A DNA stretch of 64,000 bases from JAGVPT01 sp964439265 (GTDB lineage Bacteria; Bacteroidota; Ignavibacteria; UBA10030; UBA8401): positions 1 to 64,000 of the forward strand of contig CAYTOA010000007.1 of NCBI GenBank assembly GCA_964439265.1. Direction: 5' to 3'. Below, in pieces: positions 33,310-41,862 of this stretch; positions within the stretch are counted from its first letter, which is position 1; every line of letters begins with the position of its first letter. The notes beneath the pieces were generated by a model that was given only the letters and a program-made list of their open reading frames with translations, did not search any database and was not told where the DNA came from. A program made the position numbers and the translations under genes.

Positions 33310-34530
33310 ATGAGAAACAAAATCCTATTGTTCGGAGCGTGTCTCGCAGCGGCGGTCGTCGCTGCATTTGGCGGCGGCTGGTCGGAAAACGTCCAGGCAT
33401 CTGCTGCCGGCGACACCGTGAGGGTGATCAAATTCTCCCATCAGAAACACATCAACGAGTTCGGAGTTGATTGCGCGACCTGTCACGCTGCTGCGGCAAC
33501 CAGCCAGCTTTCGTCGGATACCCTTGTTCCCGGGCACGCTGTGTGCCAGACATGCCATGAAGAGCAGGTGAGCAAAACGTGCGGGTACTGCCACGCCGAC
33601 GAGATGAATCCGAAAGGCTTTCCGCGGGAAACGCGCGAGCTGCGTTTCGATCATAAAAAACATGTGACTGACGGGAAGATGGAATGCGTAACCTGCCATG
33701 CCGGACTGGATAAGGTGGACTATGCATCGGCAGCGAACATGCCCTCGATGACGACATGCAACACGTGCCATAACAACGTCAAAGCCAATAACCAGTGTGA
33801 AACATGCCACACCAATCTTGCGACGCTCCGACCGGCATCGCATAATGAAGGAAATTTTGTGAAGAACCATTCCGTGCTGGCGAAGTTGAACGGAATGGAT
33901 TCGCAATGCTCGAAGTGTCACACGCAAAGCTACTGCCAGCAATGCCACGACGGGTCGAATTTAACGGCCCTGTCCCCCGCAGAAAAGACCGGTATGATCT
34001 CGCCTCGCACCATCGGAGACGATAAATCGCAGGCGTTGAAAGGGCAGGCCATCCACGACATTAATTACCGTTTCACGCACGGCATAGAAGCACGCGGCCA
34101 CGCGGCGGATTGCCAGGTTTGTCACCAGGAACAGGCGTTCTGCAACGACTGTCATCAGACTGGAAGCCAGGCGTTGGGAGGAACAATTCCTACGACGCAC
34201 GAGGCCGCGGGATTTGTTACGATCGGCGTTGGGACCGGCGGCGGAGAGCATGCCCGGCTTGCACGGCGCGAAATAGAAAGTTGCCAGTCGTGTCACGATG
34301 TTCAAGGATCCGACCCGGTCTGTATGAAATGTCATGTCGACCCCGACGGCATCAAAGGGACGAATCCAAAAACACATCCGAGCGGATTTATGACGAGCAT
34401 CCACGGCGATTGGCACACGAATGCCGGTGCAACGTGTTTCGCCTGTCACACCGACCCGAATGCAAGACCGCACTCAATGGGCGGAATTGCCGGCCAGGGA
34501 TTTTGTGGATACTGTCACGGAAAAAAGTGA
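33310..34530 (+). CDS. Periplasmic 14-haem cytochrome c
   Basis: The 406-residue protein has a signal peptide (cleavage near VQASA) and 14 CxxCH motifs, from CATCH near residue 57 to CGYCH near the end. Spacing in the first half (KFSHQKH...CATCH, LRFDHKKH...CVTCH) is of the cytochrome c7/c3 type, where distal histidines lie a short distance before the motifs. It begins nine bases after the barrel stop and its stop is eight bases before the lipoprotein start, so the three genes form one operon. In porin-cytochrome systems such a protein sits inside or beneath the barrel and relays electrons from the periplasm. Confidence 0.9.
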   Translation: MRNKILLFGACLAAAVVAAFGGGWSENVQASAAGDTVRVIKFSHQKHINEFGVDCATCHAAAATSQLSSDTLVPGHAVCQTCHEEQVSKTCGYCHADEMNPKGFPRETRELRFDHKKHVTDGKMECVTCHAGLDKVDYASAANMPSMTTCNTCHNNVKANNQCETCHTNLATLRPASHNEGNFVKNHSVLAKLNGMDSQCSKCHTQSYCQQCHDGSNLTALSPAEKTGMISPRTIGDDKSQALKGQAIHDINYRFTHGIEARGHAADCQVCHQEQAFCNDCHQTGSQALGGTIPTTHEAAGFVTIGVGTGGGEHARLARREIESCQSCHDVQGSDPVCMKCHVDPDGIKGTNPKTHPSGFMTSIHGDWHTNAGATCFACHTDPNARPHSMGGIAGQGFCGYCHGKK

Positions 34531-34537
34531 GCGAATT

Positions 34538-35458
34538 ATGAAAACAAGTGTGTATCGTGGAATTGTTCTCGTCGCATCGATCGGATTGATGGCGGGTTGC
34601 AGTCAATTGAAAAATGACCAGCCGCCGACGGCTCCGACATTGAGCCTCCACGGAGATGGCTGGACAGATCCTGCATCGGCGAACTTTCACGGCCTTGCAA
34701 TCCAGCAATTAAACTGGAACATGACAACCTGCAAATCTTGTCATGGTCCAAACTATGCCGGCGGCACCGCGCAGAAATCATGCCTCACCTGTCACACGCA
34801 AACGAACGGGCCGGAAGCGTGCAATACTTGCCACGGCAGTTTCAACGCGCCTGTGGGTAATAATCTTTCGTGGGCTCCGCCTCGTGCGGTGAACGGTGAT
34901 ACCGTGGCCACGAGCCGCGGCGTCGGCGCACACCAGGCGCATCTGCTGGCGACCATGGGGAAAGTGCTCAAGTGTCAGGAATGCCATACCGTCCCCTCAC
35001 AGGTGTATGCTGCCGGACATATCAATTCCCCGTTGCCTGCAATCGTAGCAATGAACGATACGCTGGCTAATTTGGTCTCGGGAAGCGGTGCATTCATTCC
35101 ACATCCGGCATACAGTGCAGCTCAACTGCAATGCAATAATACGTACTGTCACGGAAATTGGCAGGCGCAAAAGGCTTCTGCGCCCGCGGACAGACAATAC
35201 ATCTACATTGATTCTGTGATTGTCGGTGCAAATTATTCGCCAAAGTGGACCGGTGGGGTCAATGAGGCAACATGCGGGAGCTGCCACGGCTTGCCGCCGA
35301 AGGGGCATCTTGGATATGGAACGAATGAACTTCCACTTTCGAGCTGCGGAAATTCCGGATGCCATACGGGAATCGTCGACGGAAATGGCAAGATCCTCGA
35401 CCCGACAAAGCATATCAACGGAAAAATCGATTACGAGCGGACCGAGAGAAATTTCTAA
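34538..35458 (+). CDS. Multihaem c-type lipoprotein with CxxxxCH haem sites
   Basis: The ATG at 34538 gives a 306-residue protein with a lipobox (GLMAGCSQ), so it is lipid-anchored. Five standard sites (CKSCH, CLTCH, CNTCH, CQECH, CGSCH) and two CxxxxCH sites (CNNTYCH, CGNSGCH) are present. The CxxxxCH/CxxCH mixture is characteristic of a domain first noted in Geobacter outer-membrane cytochromes. Its place after the barrel and the periplasmic multihaem gene suggests it is the surface-facing partner of a porin-cytochrome conduit. Localisation to the outer leaflet cannot be proved from sequence. The CcmF-type gene follows 23 bases later. Confidence 0.88.
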   Translation: MKTSVYRGIVLVASIGLMAGCSQLKNDQPPTAPTLSLHGDGWTDPASANFHGLAIQQLNWNMTTCKSCHGPNYAGGTAQKSCLTCHTQTNGPEACNTCHGSFNAPVGNNLSWAPPRAVNGDTVATSRGVGAHQAHLLATMGKVLKCQECHTVPSQVYAAGHINSPLPAIVAMNDTLANLVSGSGAFIPHPAYSAAQLQCNNTYCHGNWQAQKASAPADRQYIYIDSVIVGANYSPKWTGGVNEATCGSCHGLPPKGHLGYGTNELPLSSCGNSGCHTGIVDGNGKILDPTKHINGKIDYERTERNF

Positions 35459-35481
35459 GCTTTTTTGAACGGAGCGGAGTG

Positions 35482-37713
35482 ATGGTAGGAACGATTGTTT
35501 TGGTTGTCGCGTTCGTAAGCGGTCTGGCGGCTGTATGGTCTTACTATCAGGCTGCAGCCGGGAAACAGAACTATTTAAGCATTGGAAGAAAGGGCCTCTA
35601 TCTCAGCGGCGCCGCGATCATCGCAGCTGCGGCATTGCTCCTGACAAACATCCTTCAGCATGATTATTCATACGCGTATGTCTGGAACTACAGCGACAGC
35701 AAACTGCCTCTCCACTTTCTGATCTCCACATTCTATGCAGGGCAGGAGGGGAGCTTCCTTTTTTGGGCTCTTTGTTCTTCCATCCTGAGCTTCTTCGTCC
35801 TGCGTTATACCAAAACGCGGAAGCTCGAAGCACATGTGTTGACGATCTTTCTTGCGACGCAGACATTTCTCGTGCTGCTCCTCCTGTTCAAATCTCCTTT
35901 TACCCGAATTTGGGACGCGTTTCCCGGACAAGTTTTGCCGGGGCAGATACCGCCCGAAGGAAAAGGTCTCAACCCCCTCCTCCAGAATTTCTGGATGGTC
36001 ATTCATCCGCCCGTGTTGTTCATTGGGTTTGCGGTCACCGCTGTTCCGTTCAGTTTTGCGGTAGCCGGCTTATGGCGGAAAGAATTCACTTCCTGGCTGA
36101 GCAGTGCATTCCCGTGGGTGCTTTTTTCGGGGTTGATTCTCGGATTAGGCATCATGCTCGGCGCATACTGGGCATACGGTGTGCTTGGGTGGGGCGGGTA
36201 CTGGGGATGGGATCCGGTTGAGAATTCTTCGTTGATTCCATGGCTCGTCTTGATGGCGCTCGTTCATACGATGGTGATTCAGAAAAGAACCGGGAATTTT
36301 GTCCGGCTGAACTTTGCGCTGGCGATCCTTTCGTTCCTTTTCGTCGTCTACAGTACGTTTCTCACGAGAAGCGGAGTTCTCGGAGATTCGTCGGTCCATT
36401 CATTTACCGACCCGGGCGCTGCGGTCTATGGTTTGCTGATAGCCTTCCTCACCCTGTCCGCCCTGCTTGGCTTCGGAATGATGTTCTCTCGCCGCAACGA
36501 CTTGAAAGAGCATGTGGCAAGCTTAAAATATCCTTCGCGCGGATTTGTGGTGAGCCTTGGTTCATATGCGCTGCTGGCATTATCCGCGGTCGTTTTATTC
36601 GGGACGAGCCTGCCGATCTTTTCGAAAACAACCGTCGAACCGTCGTTCTACGATACCATGAACCTTCCGATCGCAGCGGCGATCGCTCTCCTGATCGGCT
36701 GGAGCCTGCTTCTTCGATGGGAGAATGAGGATGGCTCAACGTTCTTTAGGCGTTCCGTTAAATGGATTGCCGCTTCCTGCATCATCGCCGGAGGAATGGC
36801 GTATTTTGGTGTTCACGATATTATGATGCTTCTTTTCGGTTTCGCATCGGCCTTTGCGCTCTTGGTAAATCTCGAAATCGCATACCTCACGGCCCGGGGC
36901 GACCCGCGCCTGATGGGAGGAAAAGTTGCGCACATCGGTCTGGCACTCTTCTTCTTCGGGATTCTTGCCTCCGGGAGATACGGCGAAAAAGAACATCTGG
37001 CCCTTTCGTTGAATACACCACAGCCGGCGTTCGGATATACGCTCACGTACAAGGGAAACAGGCCGGTCGAAGGGAAGAAGTTTGCATTTGACATCGAAGT
37101 AGAAAAAGAGGGAACGCAGTTTCAGCTTTCCCCCGTGATGTATGAAACGGGACAACAAGGAACCATGCGCACTCCCGACATTAAGTCATTCTTAACTCGG
37201 GACATTTATATCTCTCCTGTTTCGCTGGAACATCCGGAGAATGTTGCCGAACACGCCGGGGAAACGGTTTCTATCAAAAAAGGAGAGACGGTATCACTCG
37301 GAATTGTCAAGGCGACGTTTGTTAAATTCGACATGGGAGGCCATGGTATGGAGGCGATGGCAGGCGGCGGAGGAATGTCGGTGGGGTCGGTTCTCGAATT
37401 GTCGTCGCCGCAAGGAAGAGAAACGATCACGCCTGTTGCGGTCTACACCCAGCGGAGTGCACCCACGTTCAAGCCAGCGGCATCAAAACTCCTCGGCGCT
37501 GACGTTCAGCTTGTGAGCATGAATATCGACATGGGGTCAAAACAGTCGATGGTGACGCTCGAGGTAATCCGGCCGGATTCGCGTCCGCACACGGGCGAGG
37601 TGCTGGAAGTCGAGGCGAGCATAAAGCCGTTCATCGGTCTTGTTTGGTCTGGCACAATACTGCTGTTCTTTGGATTGATTATCTCTATGTTTCATCGGAA
37701 ACGAGAAGCCTAG
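35482..37713 (+). CDS. ccmF: CcmF-type cytochrome c haem lyase subunit
   Basis: The ATG at 35482 follows GGAGCGGAG and gives 743 residues with about 14 membrane helices. The tryptophan-rich haem-handling motif is clear (GWGGYWGWDPVENSSLIPW), as are PVLFIGFAV, FLTRSGVLGDSSVHSF and further CcmF-like segments; a periplasmic domain precedes the last helix. CcmF attaches haem to apocytochromes in system I maturation. Placement at the end of a cytochrome operon suits a dedicated maturation factor, and the unusual CxxxxCH and CxxxCH sites nearby may need it. No other ccm genes are in the window. Confidence 0.9.
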   Translation: MVGTIVLVVAFVSGLAAVWSYYQAAAGKQNYLSIGRKGLYLSGAAIIAAAALLLTNILQHDYSYAYVWNYSDSKLPLHFLISTFYAGQEGSFLFWALCSSILSFFVLRYTKTRKLEAHVLTIFLATQTFLVLLLLFKSPFTRIWDAFPGQVLPGQIPPEGKGLNPLLQNFWMVIHPPVLFIGFAVTAVPFSFAVAGLWRKEFTSWLSSAFPWVLFSGLILGLGIMLGAYWAYGVLGWGGYWGWDPVENSSLIPWLVLMALVHTMVIQKRTGNFVRLNFALAILSFLFVVYSTFLTRSGVLGDSSVHSFTDPGAAVYGLLIAFLTLSALLGFGMMFSRRNDLKEHVASLKYPSRGFVVSLGSYALLALSAVVLFGTSLPIFSKTTVEPSFYDTMNLPIAAAIALLIGWSLLLRWENEDGSTFFRRSVKWIAASCIIAGGMAYFGVHDIMMLLFGFASAFALLVNLEIAYLTARGDPRLMGGKVAHIGLALFFFGILASGRYGEKEHLALSLNTPQPAFGYTLTYKGNRPVEGKKFAFDIEVEKEGTQFQLSPVMYETGQQGTMRTPDIKSFLTRDIYISPVSLEHPENVAEHAGETVSIKKGETVSLGIVKATFVKFDMGGHGMEAMAGGGGMSVGSVLELSSPQGRETITPVAVYTQRSAPTFKPAASKLLGADVQLVSMNIDMGSKQSMVTLEVIRPDSRPHTGEVLEVEASIKPFIGLVWSGTILLFFGLIISMFHRKREA

Positions 37714-37767
37714 CAAACGAAAGAAAAAGTGTACAATCAACATCAATTATTTTTGAATGGAGCTACC

Positions 37768-38007
37768 ATGATGACAGAAGCGACGCCAAAACCGCTAGTA
37801 GAAAATGTTCCGGGGAGATTTCATGTGCTGGATTCCTGCAATGGCTGCGGGCTTTGCATGTCGTACGCCATTCACAGCTTCACGTTTGACGATTCGGCAT
37901 GCTTTTATTATATCTACCGACAGCCGGACAGCCAGGAAGAAGTGGATGATGTCTTGCGCGCGATTTCGGTATGCCCGATGGATGCGATCAAGGATAGAGG
38001 AAATTAA
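37768..38007 (+). CDS. Small single-cluster ferredoxin
   Basis: From the ATG at 37768, preceded by GGAG, the product is 79 residues. The cluster ligands are C24-x2-C27-x2-C30 (CNGCGLC) and C69-P (SVCPMDAI), enough for one 4Fe-4S cluster. An additional C45 lies between. The segment between C30 and C69 is longer than in bacterial 2[4Fe-4S] ferredoxins, in line with a 4Fe-4S monocluster type. It may serve the nearby pyruvate:ferredoxin oxidoreductase (43144) or the cytochrome chain. Confidence 0.85.
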   Translation: MMTEATPKPLVENVPGRFHVLDSCNGCGLCMSYAIHSFTFDDSACFYYIYRQPDSQEEVDDVLRAISVCPMDAIKDRGN

Positions 38008-38074
38008 GTATTCATTCCATAGTGCCCCGGATTGACCGAATAAGAAAACTGCGGCACCGGCAGCCAACGAAGCG

Positions 38075-39226
38075 ATGTCTATGATAATCGGTATCCTCAA
38101 AGAAACCGGTCTGTTGGAACGGCGAGTTGCCCTTTCCCCGGCGGGAGTTCAGGCTCTCGTCGCCCGGGGCCACACTGTGTATATCGAAAGGCTGGCTGGC
38201 GCCGCCGCTCTTTTCACCGATGATGACTACATCGCAGCAGGCGGTGTGACGGCTTACAGCACGGAAGAGGCCATCAACAGGTCCGAACTCGTTTTGAAGA
38301 TTTCTCCCCTATCGGAAAAAGAATTGCAGCAGTTGTCGAAGGGGCAGGCGATTTTTTCCTTCCTCCATCTTGCGATGTCACAGCGAAAACAAATTGAAGA
38401 ACTGCTTCGCCGTGAAGTAACGGCGATTGCCTATGAGCTCATCGAGAATGCCCAGGGCGAACTCGGCGTACTTCAGGTCATGAGCGAGATCGGGGGACAA
38501 GTCTCAATGCATGTTGCTGCCCATTACCTTCAGCGGAGTGAAGGAGGGCGTGGAGTTTTGCTGGGATCGATACCGGGTGTGCCGCCTGCATCGGTGGTTA
38601 TCATCGGGGCGGGAACGGTCGGAAGGACGGCAGCCCGTATCGCGGTGGGGATGGGAGCGTCCGTTACTCTTCTCGATAAAGACATTTCGCGACTCCGGCA
38701 GGTTGAAGAATTATTGCAATGGAAGATCACAACGGCGACCGCCACTGACTACAACATCAACCGTTCCGTTTGCTACGCCGATGTCGTTATCGGCGCGGTG
38801 CTGATGAAGGGAGAAAAGGCTCCCCACATCGTGAGCGAAGAAATGGTCAAGGGAATGAAGCCCGGCTCGGTGATTGTGGACGTCTCGATCGACCTGGGAG
38901 GATGTGTTGAGACCAGCCGTCCGACCTCCCTCAGCGACCCCGTTTTCATCCGTCACGGCGTGGTGCATTATTGCGTGCCGAATATGACCGCTGTCGTGGG
39001 CCGCACTGCGACGGCCGCGTTAACAAACGCGATGATTCCGTATTTGGTTGAGACCGCAGACCTTGGCGTCGAAAAATCTTTTCTCGCAAACCCTGGTCTT
39101 GCCAGGGGAGTATGCACGTTTGGCGGACAATGCACGAACAGTGCCGTGGCGAGGATCTTTGACCTGCAGCAGGCCAATCTGGTGCGTCTTCTCACTGGCC
39201 GTCATAACTCTGAGTATGCCGTATGA
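38075..39226 (+). CDS. ald: Alanine dehydrogenase/NAD(P) transhydrogenase-like enzyme
   Basis: The 383-residue protein has the N-terminal AlaDh/PNT domain (IGILKETGLLERRVALSPAGVQAL) and a Rossmann NAD-binding domain (VVIIGAGTVGRTAARIAVGMGASVTLLDKD). VHYCVPNMTAVVGRTATAALTNA is typical of alanine dehydrogenases. The enzyme converts alanine and NAD to pyruvate, ammonia and NADH. ATG codons at 38075 and 38081 are both possible starts. The stop overlaps the ATG of the CoA-transferase gene by four bases, so the two are translated together. Some residues differ from classic Ald, so substrate assignment is moderate. Confidence 0.82.
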   Translation: MSMIIGILKETGLLERRVALSPAGVQALVARGHTVYIERLAGAAALFTDDDYIAAGGVTAYSTEEAINRSELVLKISPLSEKELQQLSKGQAIFSFLHLAMSQRKQIEELLRREVTAIAYELIENAQGELGVLQVMSEIGGQVSMHVAAHYLQRSEGGRGVLLGSIPGVPPASVVIIGAGTVGRTAARIAVGMGASVTLLDKDISRLRQVEELLQWKITTATATDYNINRSVCYADVVIGAVLMKGEKAPHIVSEEMVKGMKPGSVIVDVSIDLGGCVETSRPTSLSDPVFIRHGVVHYCVPNMTAVVGRTATAALTNAMIPYLVETADLGVEKSFLANPGLARGVCTFGGQCTNSAVARIFDLQQANLVRLLTGRHNSEYAV

Positions 39227-40536
39227 ACTGGCTGGAACAATATAAATCGAAAGCAGTATCACTTGATGAAGCCGTTTCCACGGTGAAATCCGAGGATAGG
39301 ATATTCGTCAGCGGTAACGCGGCAACTCCGTTGCTCCTGATGCGGGGCCTGGCAGAGCGGCAACAAGAGTTGCTTCACGTAGAACTGAACCACATACTCA
39401 TTATCGGCAGCGATCCTCTTTCAAAGCCGGGGATGGAAAAGCACTTCAGGCACAATTCTCTTTTCGTTGGTCCTGCGGACCGCGCAGCGATCGCCGACGG
39501 AAGTGCGGACAGCGTGTCCGTCCACCTCTCGGAAATTCCGGCATTGTTTAGAGATCGTATTATTCCCCTGGACGTGGCGTTCCTTCATCTTTCCCCCCCC
39601 GACGAGCACGGCTTTATGAGTCTCGGGGTTGAGTGCGCGGCGTCGAAGGCTGCAGTGGAAAGTGCGAAGATCGTGGTCGCTCAGGTCAACGATAAAATGC
39701 CCCGCACGCTCGGCGACGTGTTCGTCCATGTCTCCCATGTCGACAAAATTGTGGAGTGTTCGGAGGAGCTTGAGACGCTTCCGCACGGATCGGGATACTC
39801 CGACGTGGAAATGAAAATTGGTTCTCACATTGCCGAGCTCATCGAAGACGGCTCGACGCTGCAGCTGGGCATCGGCGGAATTCCTGATGCCGTGCTGTCG
39901 AACCTCGAGGGAAAGAACAACCTCGGCGTTCATACGGAGATGGTGTCCGACGGAGTCGTGAAGGCGATAGAGAAGGGGATCATCACAAATCAAAAGAAAA
40001 CGCTCCACCCGGGCAAAGTGATCGCAACGTTTGTGCTCGGGTCCAAACAACTATACGAGTACGTACACAACAATCCGTACTTTGAAATCCACCCCTGCGA
40101 TTATACGAACAATCCGTTCATCATCTCGCGGAACGAGAACATGGTCGCCATCAACTCCGCCATTGAAGTTGACGTTACCGGCCAGGTCTGTGCCGATTCG
40201 ATAGGGCACACGATCTACAGCGGCTTTGGAGGTCAGGTCGACTTCATCCGCGGCGCCTCTGGTTCCAAAGGAGGAAAACCGATCATCGCTCTTCCGTCGA
40301 CGGCGAAGAACGGGTCGGTGTCCCGCATCGTCGCTCAATTGACGCCGGGTGCGGGTGTGGTGACATCCCGTGCCGACGTGCATTACGTTGTTACCGAGTT
40401 CGGCGTCGCATCACTGCACGGCAAGAACATGCGGCAGAGGGCCGACGCGCTGATCGCGATTGCGCACCCTCAATTCCACGATGAGCTTCTTGCTGCCGTA
40501 CGCTCTAAATTCAAAATACATTATTCGCATTCGTAG
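39223..40536 (+). CDS. Acetyl-CoA hydrolase/CoA-transferase family protein
   Basis: The 437-residue protein belongs to the 4-hydroxybutyrate/butyryl-CoA:acetate CoA-transferase group. Evidence is LGIGGIPDAVLSNLEGKNNLGVHTEMVSDG, the catalytic-glutamate region NSAIEVDVTGQVCADSIG, YSGFGGQVDFIRGA and VVTEFGVASLHGKN. The glutamate forms a CoA thioester intermediate. It moves CoA between short-chain acids, typically producing acetate from acetyl-CoA in fermentation. With alanine dehydrogenase (overlapping) and pyruvate:ferredoxin oxidoreductase downstream it fits a route from alanine or pyruvate to acetyl-CoA to acetate. Exact substrates cannot be read from the sequence. Confidence 0.88.
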   Translation: MNWLEQYKSKAVSLDEAVSTVKSEDRIFVSGNAATPLLLMRGLAERQQELLHVELNHILIIGSDPLSKPGMEKHFRHNSLFVGPADRAAIADGSADSVSVHLSEIPALFRDRIIPLDVAFLHLSPPDEHGFMSLGVECAASKAAVESAKIVVAQVNDKMPRTLGDVFVHVSHVDKIVECSEELETLPHGSGYSDVEMKIGSHIAELIEDGSTLQLGIGGIPDAVLSNLEGKNNLGVHTEMVSDGVVKAIEKGIITNQKKTLHPGKVIATFVLGSKQLYEYVHNNPYFEIHPCDYTNNPFIISRNENMVAINSAIEVDVTGQVCADSIGHTIYSGFGGQVDFIRGASGSKGGKPIIALPSTAKNGSVSRIVAQLTPGAGVVTSRADVHYVVTEFGVASLHGKNMRQRADALIAIAHPQFHDELLAAVRSKFKIHYSHS

Positions 40537-40569
40537 CTGTTACCAAATGACCATGAAGGACTTCAGACA

Positions 40570-40833
40570 ATGACATGTGTGCATGTTCCAAAAGAAAAAC
40601 TTGACTGGATTGCCAAAGAAAGCAACCACGTTTTCGTGCTGACGGTCGAGATGGAGAAAGTTCTCGACTGGTACCGCGACCATCCTCACTTCCCGCTGGA
40701 TTTTGACAAGGTACGCACAAAGGTTATGGAAGCGCACACGCGGATCGAGGGAATCGCTACGATGATGAACGAAATCCGAGAGCCAAAATCGCCCCAAACA
40801 GTGGAAGATTCTGCTACGGACGTCTGGCTCTAA
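40570..40833 (+). CDS. Small hypothetical protein
   Basis: The 87-residue protein has no recognised domain. It looks soluble and mostly helical, with a charged, aromatic middle (KVLDWYRDHPHFPLDF) and a helix (VRTKVMEAHTRIEGIATMMNEI). An AAGGA site lies 13 bases upstream of the ATG. It stands between the CoA-transferase and two other small genes, all forward, and may be part of the same transcript. Confidence 0.55.
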   Translation: MTCVHVPKEKLDWIAKESNHVFVLTVEMEKVLDWYRDHPHFPLDFDKVRTKVMEAHTRIEGIATMMNEIREPKSPQTVEDSATDVWL

Positions 40834-40977
40834 CAGTACGCACAAACGTATCACAATGACACCGCACCAGCTGCCGTTTCCGCACTGTGTGCGTCGATCG
40901 AGCAATACCGGAAACGCTTCACATACGATTCAAGTATAAGAATGAAAGCAAGGAATATTGAAATATCATAAGGGTAG

Positions 40978-41178
40978 ATGACACCGATGAAAAAAGGGAT
41001 ATGGTTTGCGTTGACTGCCGTTCTTGCAATGACCATGATGTTTGCTGTAACCAAACACATTGTCCGCGGCTCCAAGCCGCGCATGTCTGCATTCGACGCA
41101 AAGAACGATGAGAAGGAACATTTCAATTCATTCCCGGTCGACAACTCCGAAAGGGAGTTTGACGATTGGCTTTCATAA
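40978..41178 (+). CDS. Small membrane-anchored hypothetical protein
   Basis: The 66-residue product has one hydrophobic segment (about residues 8-24) and an acidic, probably periplasmic or cytoplasmic tail ending in DDWLS. ATG codons at 40978 and 40987 are both possible; AGGG lies just before the first. Its stop is 17 bases before the Cys-rich gene, suggesting one operon. No family was recognised. Confidence 0.5.
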   Translation: MTPMKKGIWFALTAVLAMTMMFAVTKHIVRGSKPRMSAFDAKNDEKEHFNSFPVDNSEREFDDWLS

Positions 41179-41195
41179 TCTGAAGGAGGACGATC

Positions 41196-41528
41196 ATGCT
41201 TGGACAGTATTGGAAGGCAGTGCAGAATAAAGTGTGCGTGAAGTGTATTGACGGCGACCGTTTCGGCAACTGCCGACTCTCTCCGCAATTTAACTGCGGG
41301 TTGAAGAAATATTTTTCCAGCGTTGTGCACGTCGTGCAGACAACGCATAGCGATAACGTGCTCGACTACTCGGCTGCGCTGCGCCGCGAAGTGTGCGCTC
41401 ATTGTCAGGAACAGACCTCGGGAGGCCAGTGTTACGTTCGCAATATGCTCGATTGTCCTCTTGATCGGTACTTCCCCCTCATTATCGGGACGATCAATGA
41501 AGTTCAGGAAATGCAAATGATCCGCTAA
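41196..41528 (+). CDS. Small protein with a duplicated four-cysteine motif
   Basis: The 110-residue protein contains two copies of CX2CX8CX7C with identical spacing: C14, C17, C26, C34 and C67, C70, C79, C87. Each copy is followed by a similar segment (GLKKYF and PLDRYF) and a hydrophobic strand. This is an internal duplication and points to two metal sites, either zinc or 4Fe-4S. There is no signal peptide or CxxCH haem motif. AAGGAGG upstream of the ATG at 41196 gives strong support for expression. Ferredoxin and pyruvate:ferredoxin oxidoreductase genes nearby make a redox role possible. I do not recognise the family. Confidence 0.75.
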   Translation: MLGQYWKAVQNKVCVKCIDGDRFGNCRLSPQFNCGLKKYFSSVVHVVQTTHSDNVLDYSAALRREVCAHCQEQTSGGQCYVRNMLDCPLDRYFPLIIGTINEVQEMQMIR

Positions 41529-41862
41529 GCACTGGTCCTCGATTGCGGCCGTCATGTTCAGGCGGGCGGCTATTGATTCCTCGATAGGAAGGCTGAGCGT
41601 ATTCAGCAGAGTTGTGTTCTTCAATGCGGCAGCGCGGATCGTTTGTTCATTCACTCTTCTCGCATCATCGGTTGCTGCCGTCATAGCAGCAGGTACGGCT
41701 TTCCCGTCAATCCCATTCGATAGCATGTAACACCTGCCAAATCTCCCTCGTTGCCTTGTGTCTCTTCGGAAAAAGTTGTACCATTGCATCAATCCGTGCA
41801 CCTGTGGCCGGAACAATCGGTTATTGCCTTCCCCGACTGTCAACTTTTTAAAAGAGGGTAGT
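41529..41862. other. 334-base intergenic region
   Basis: No forward gene is supported. A long reverse frame passes through here and through three forward genes (40851-41930), but it lacks a ribosome site and a recognisable domain. A short A/T-rich stretch (CAACTTTTTAAAAGAGGG) precedes the next gene. Confidence 0.45.
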
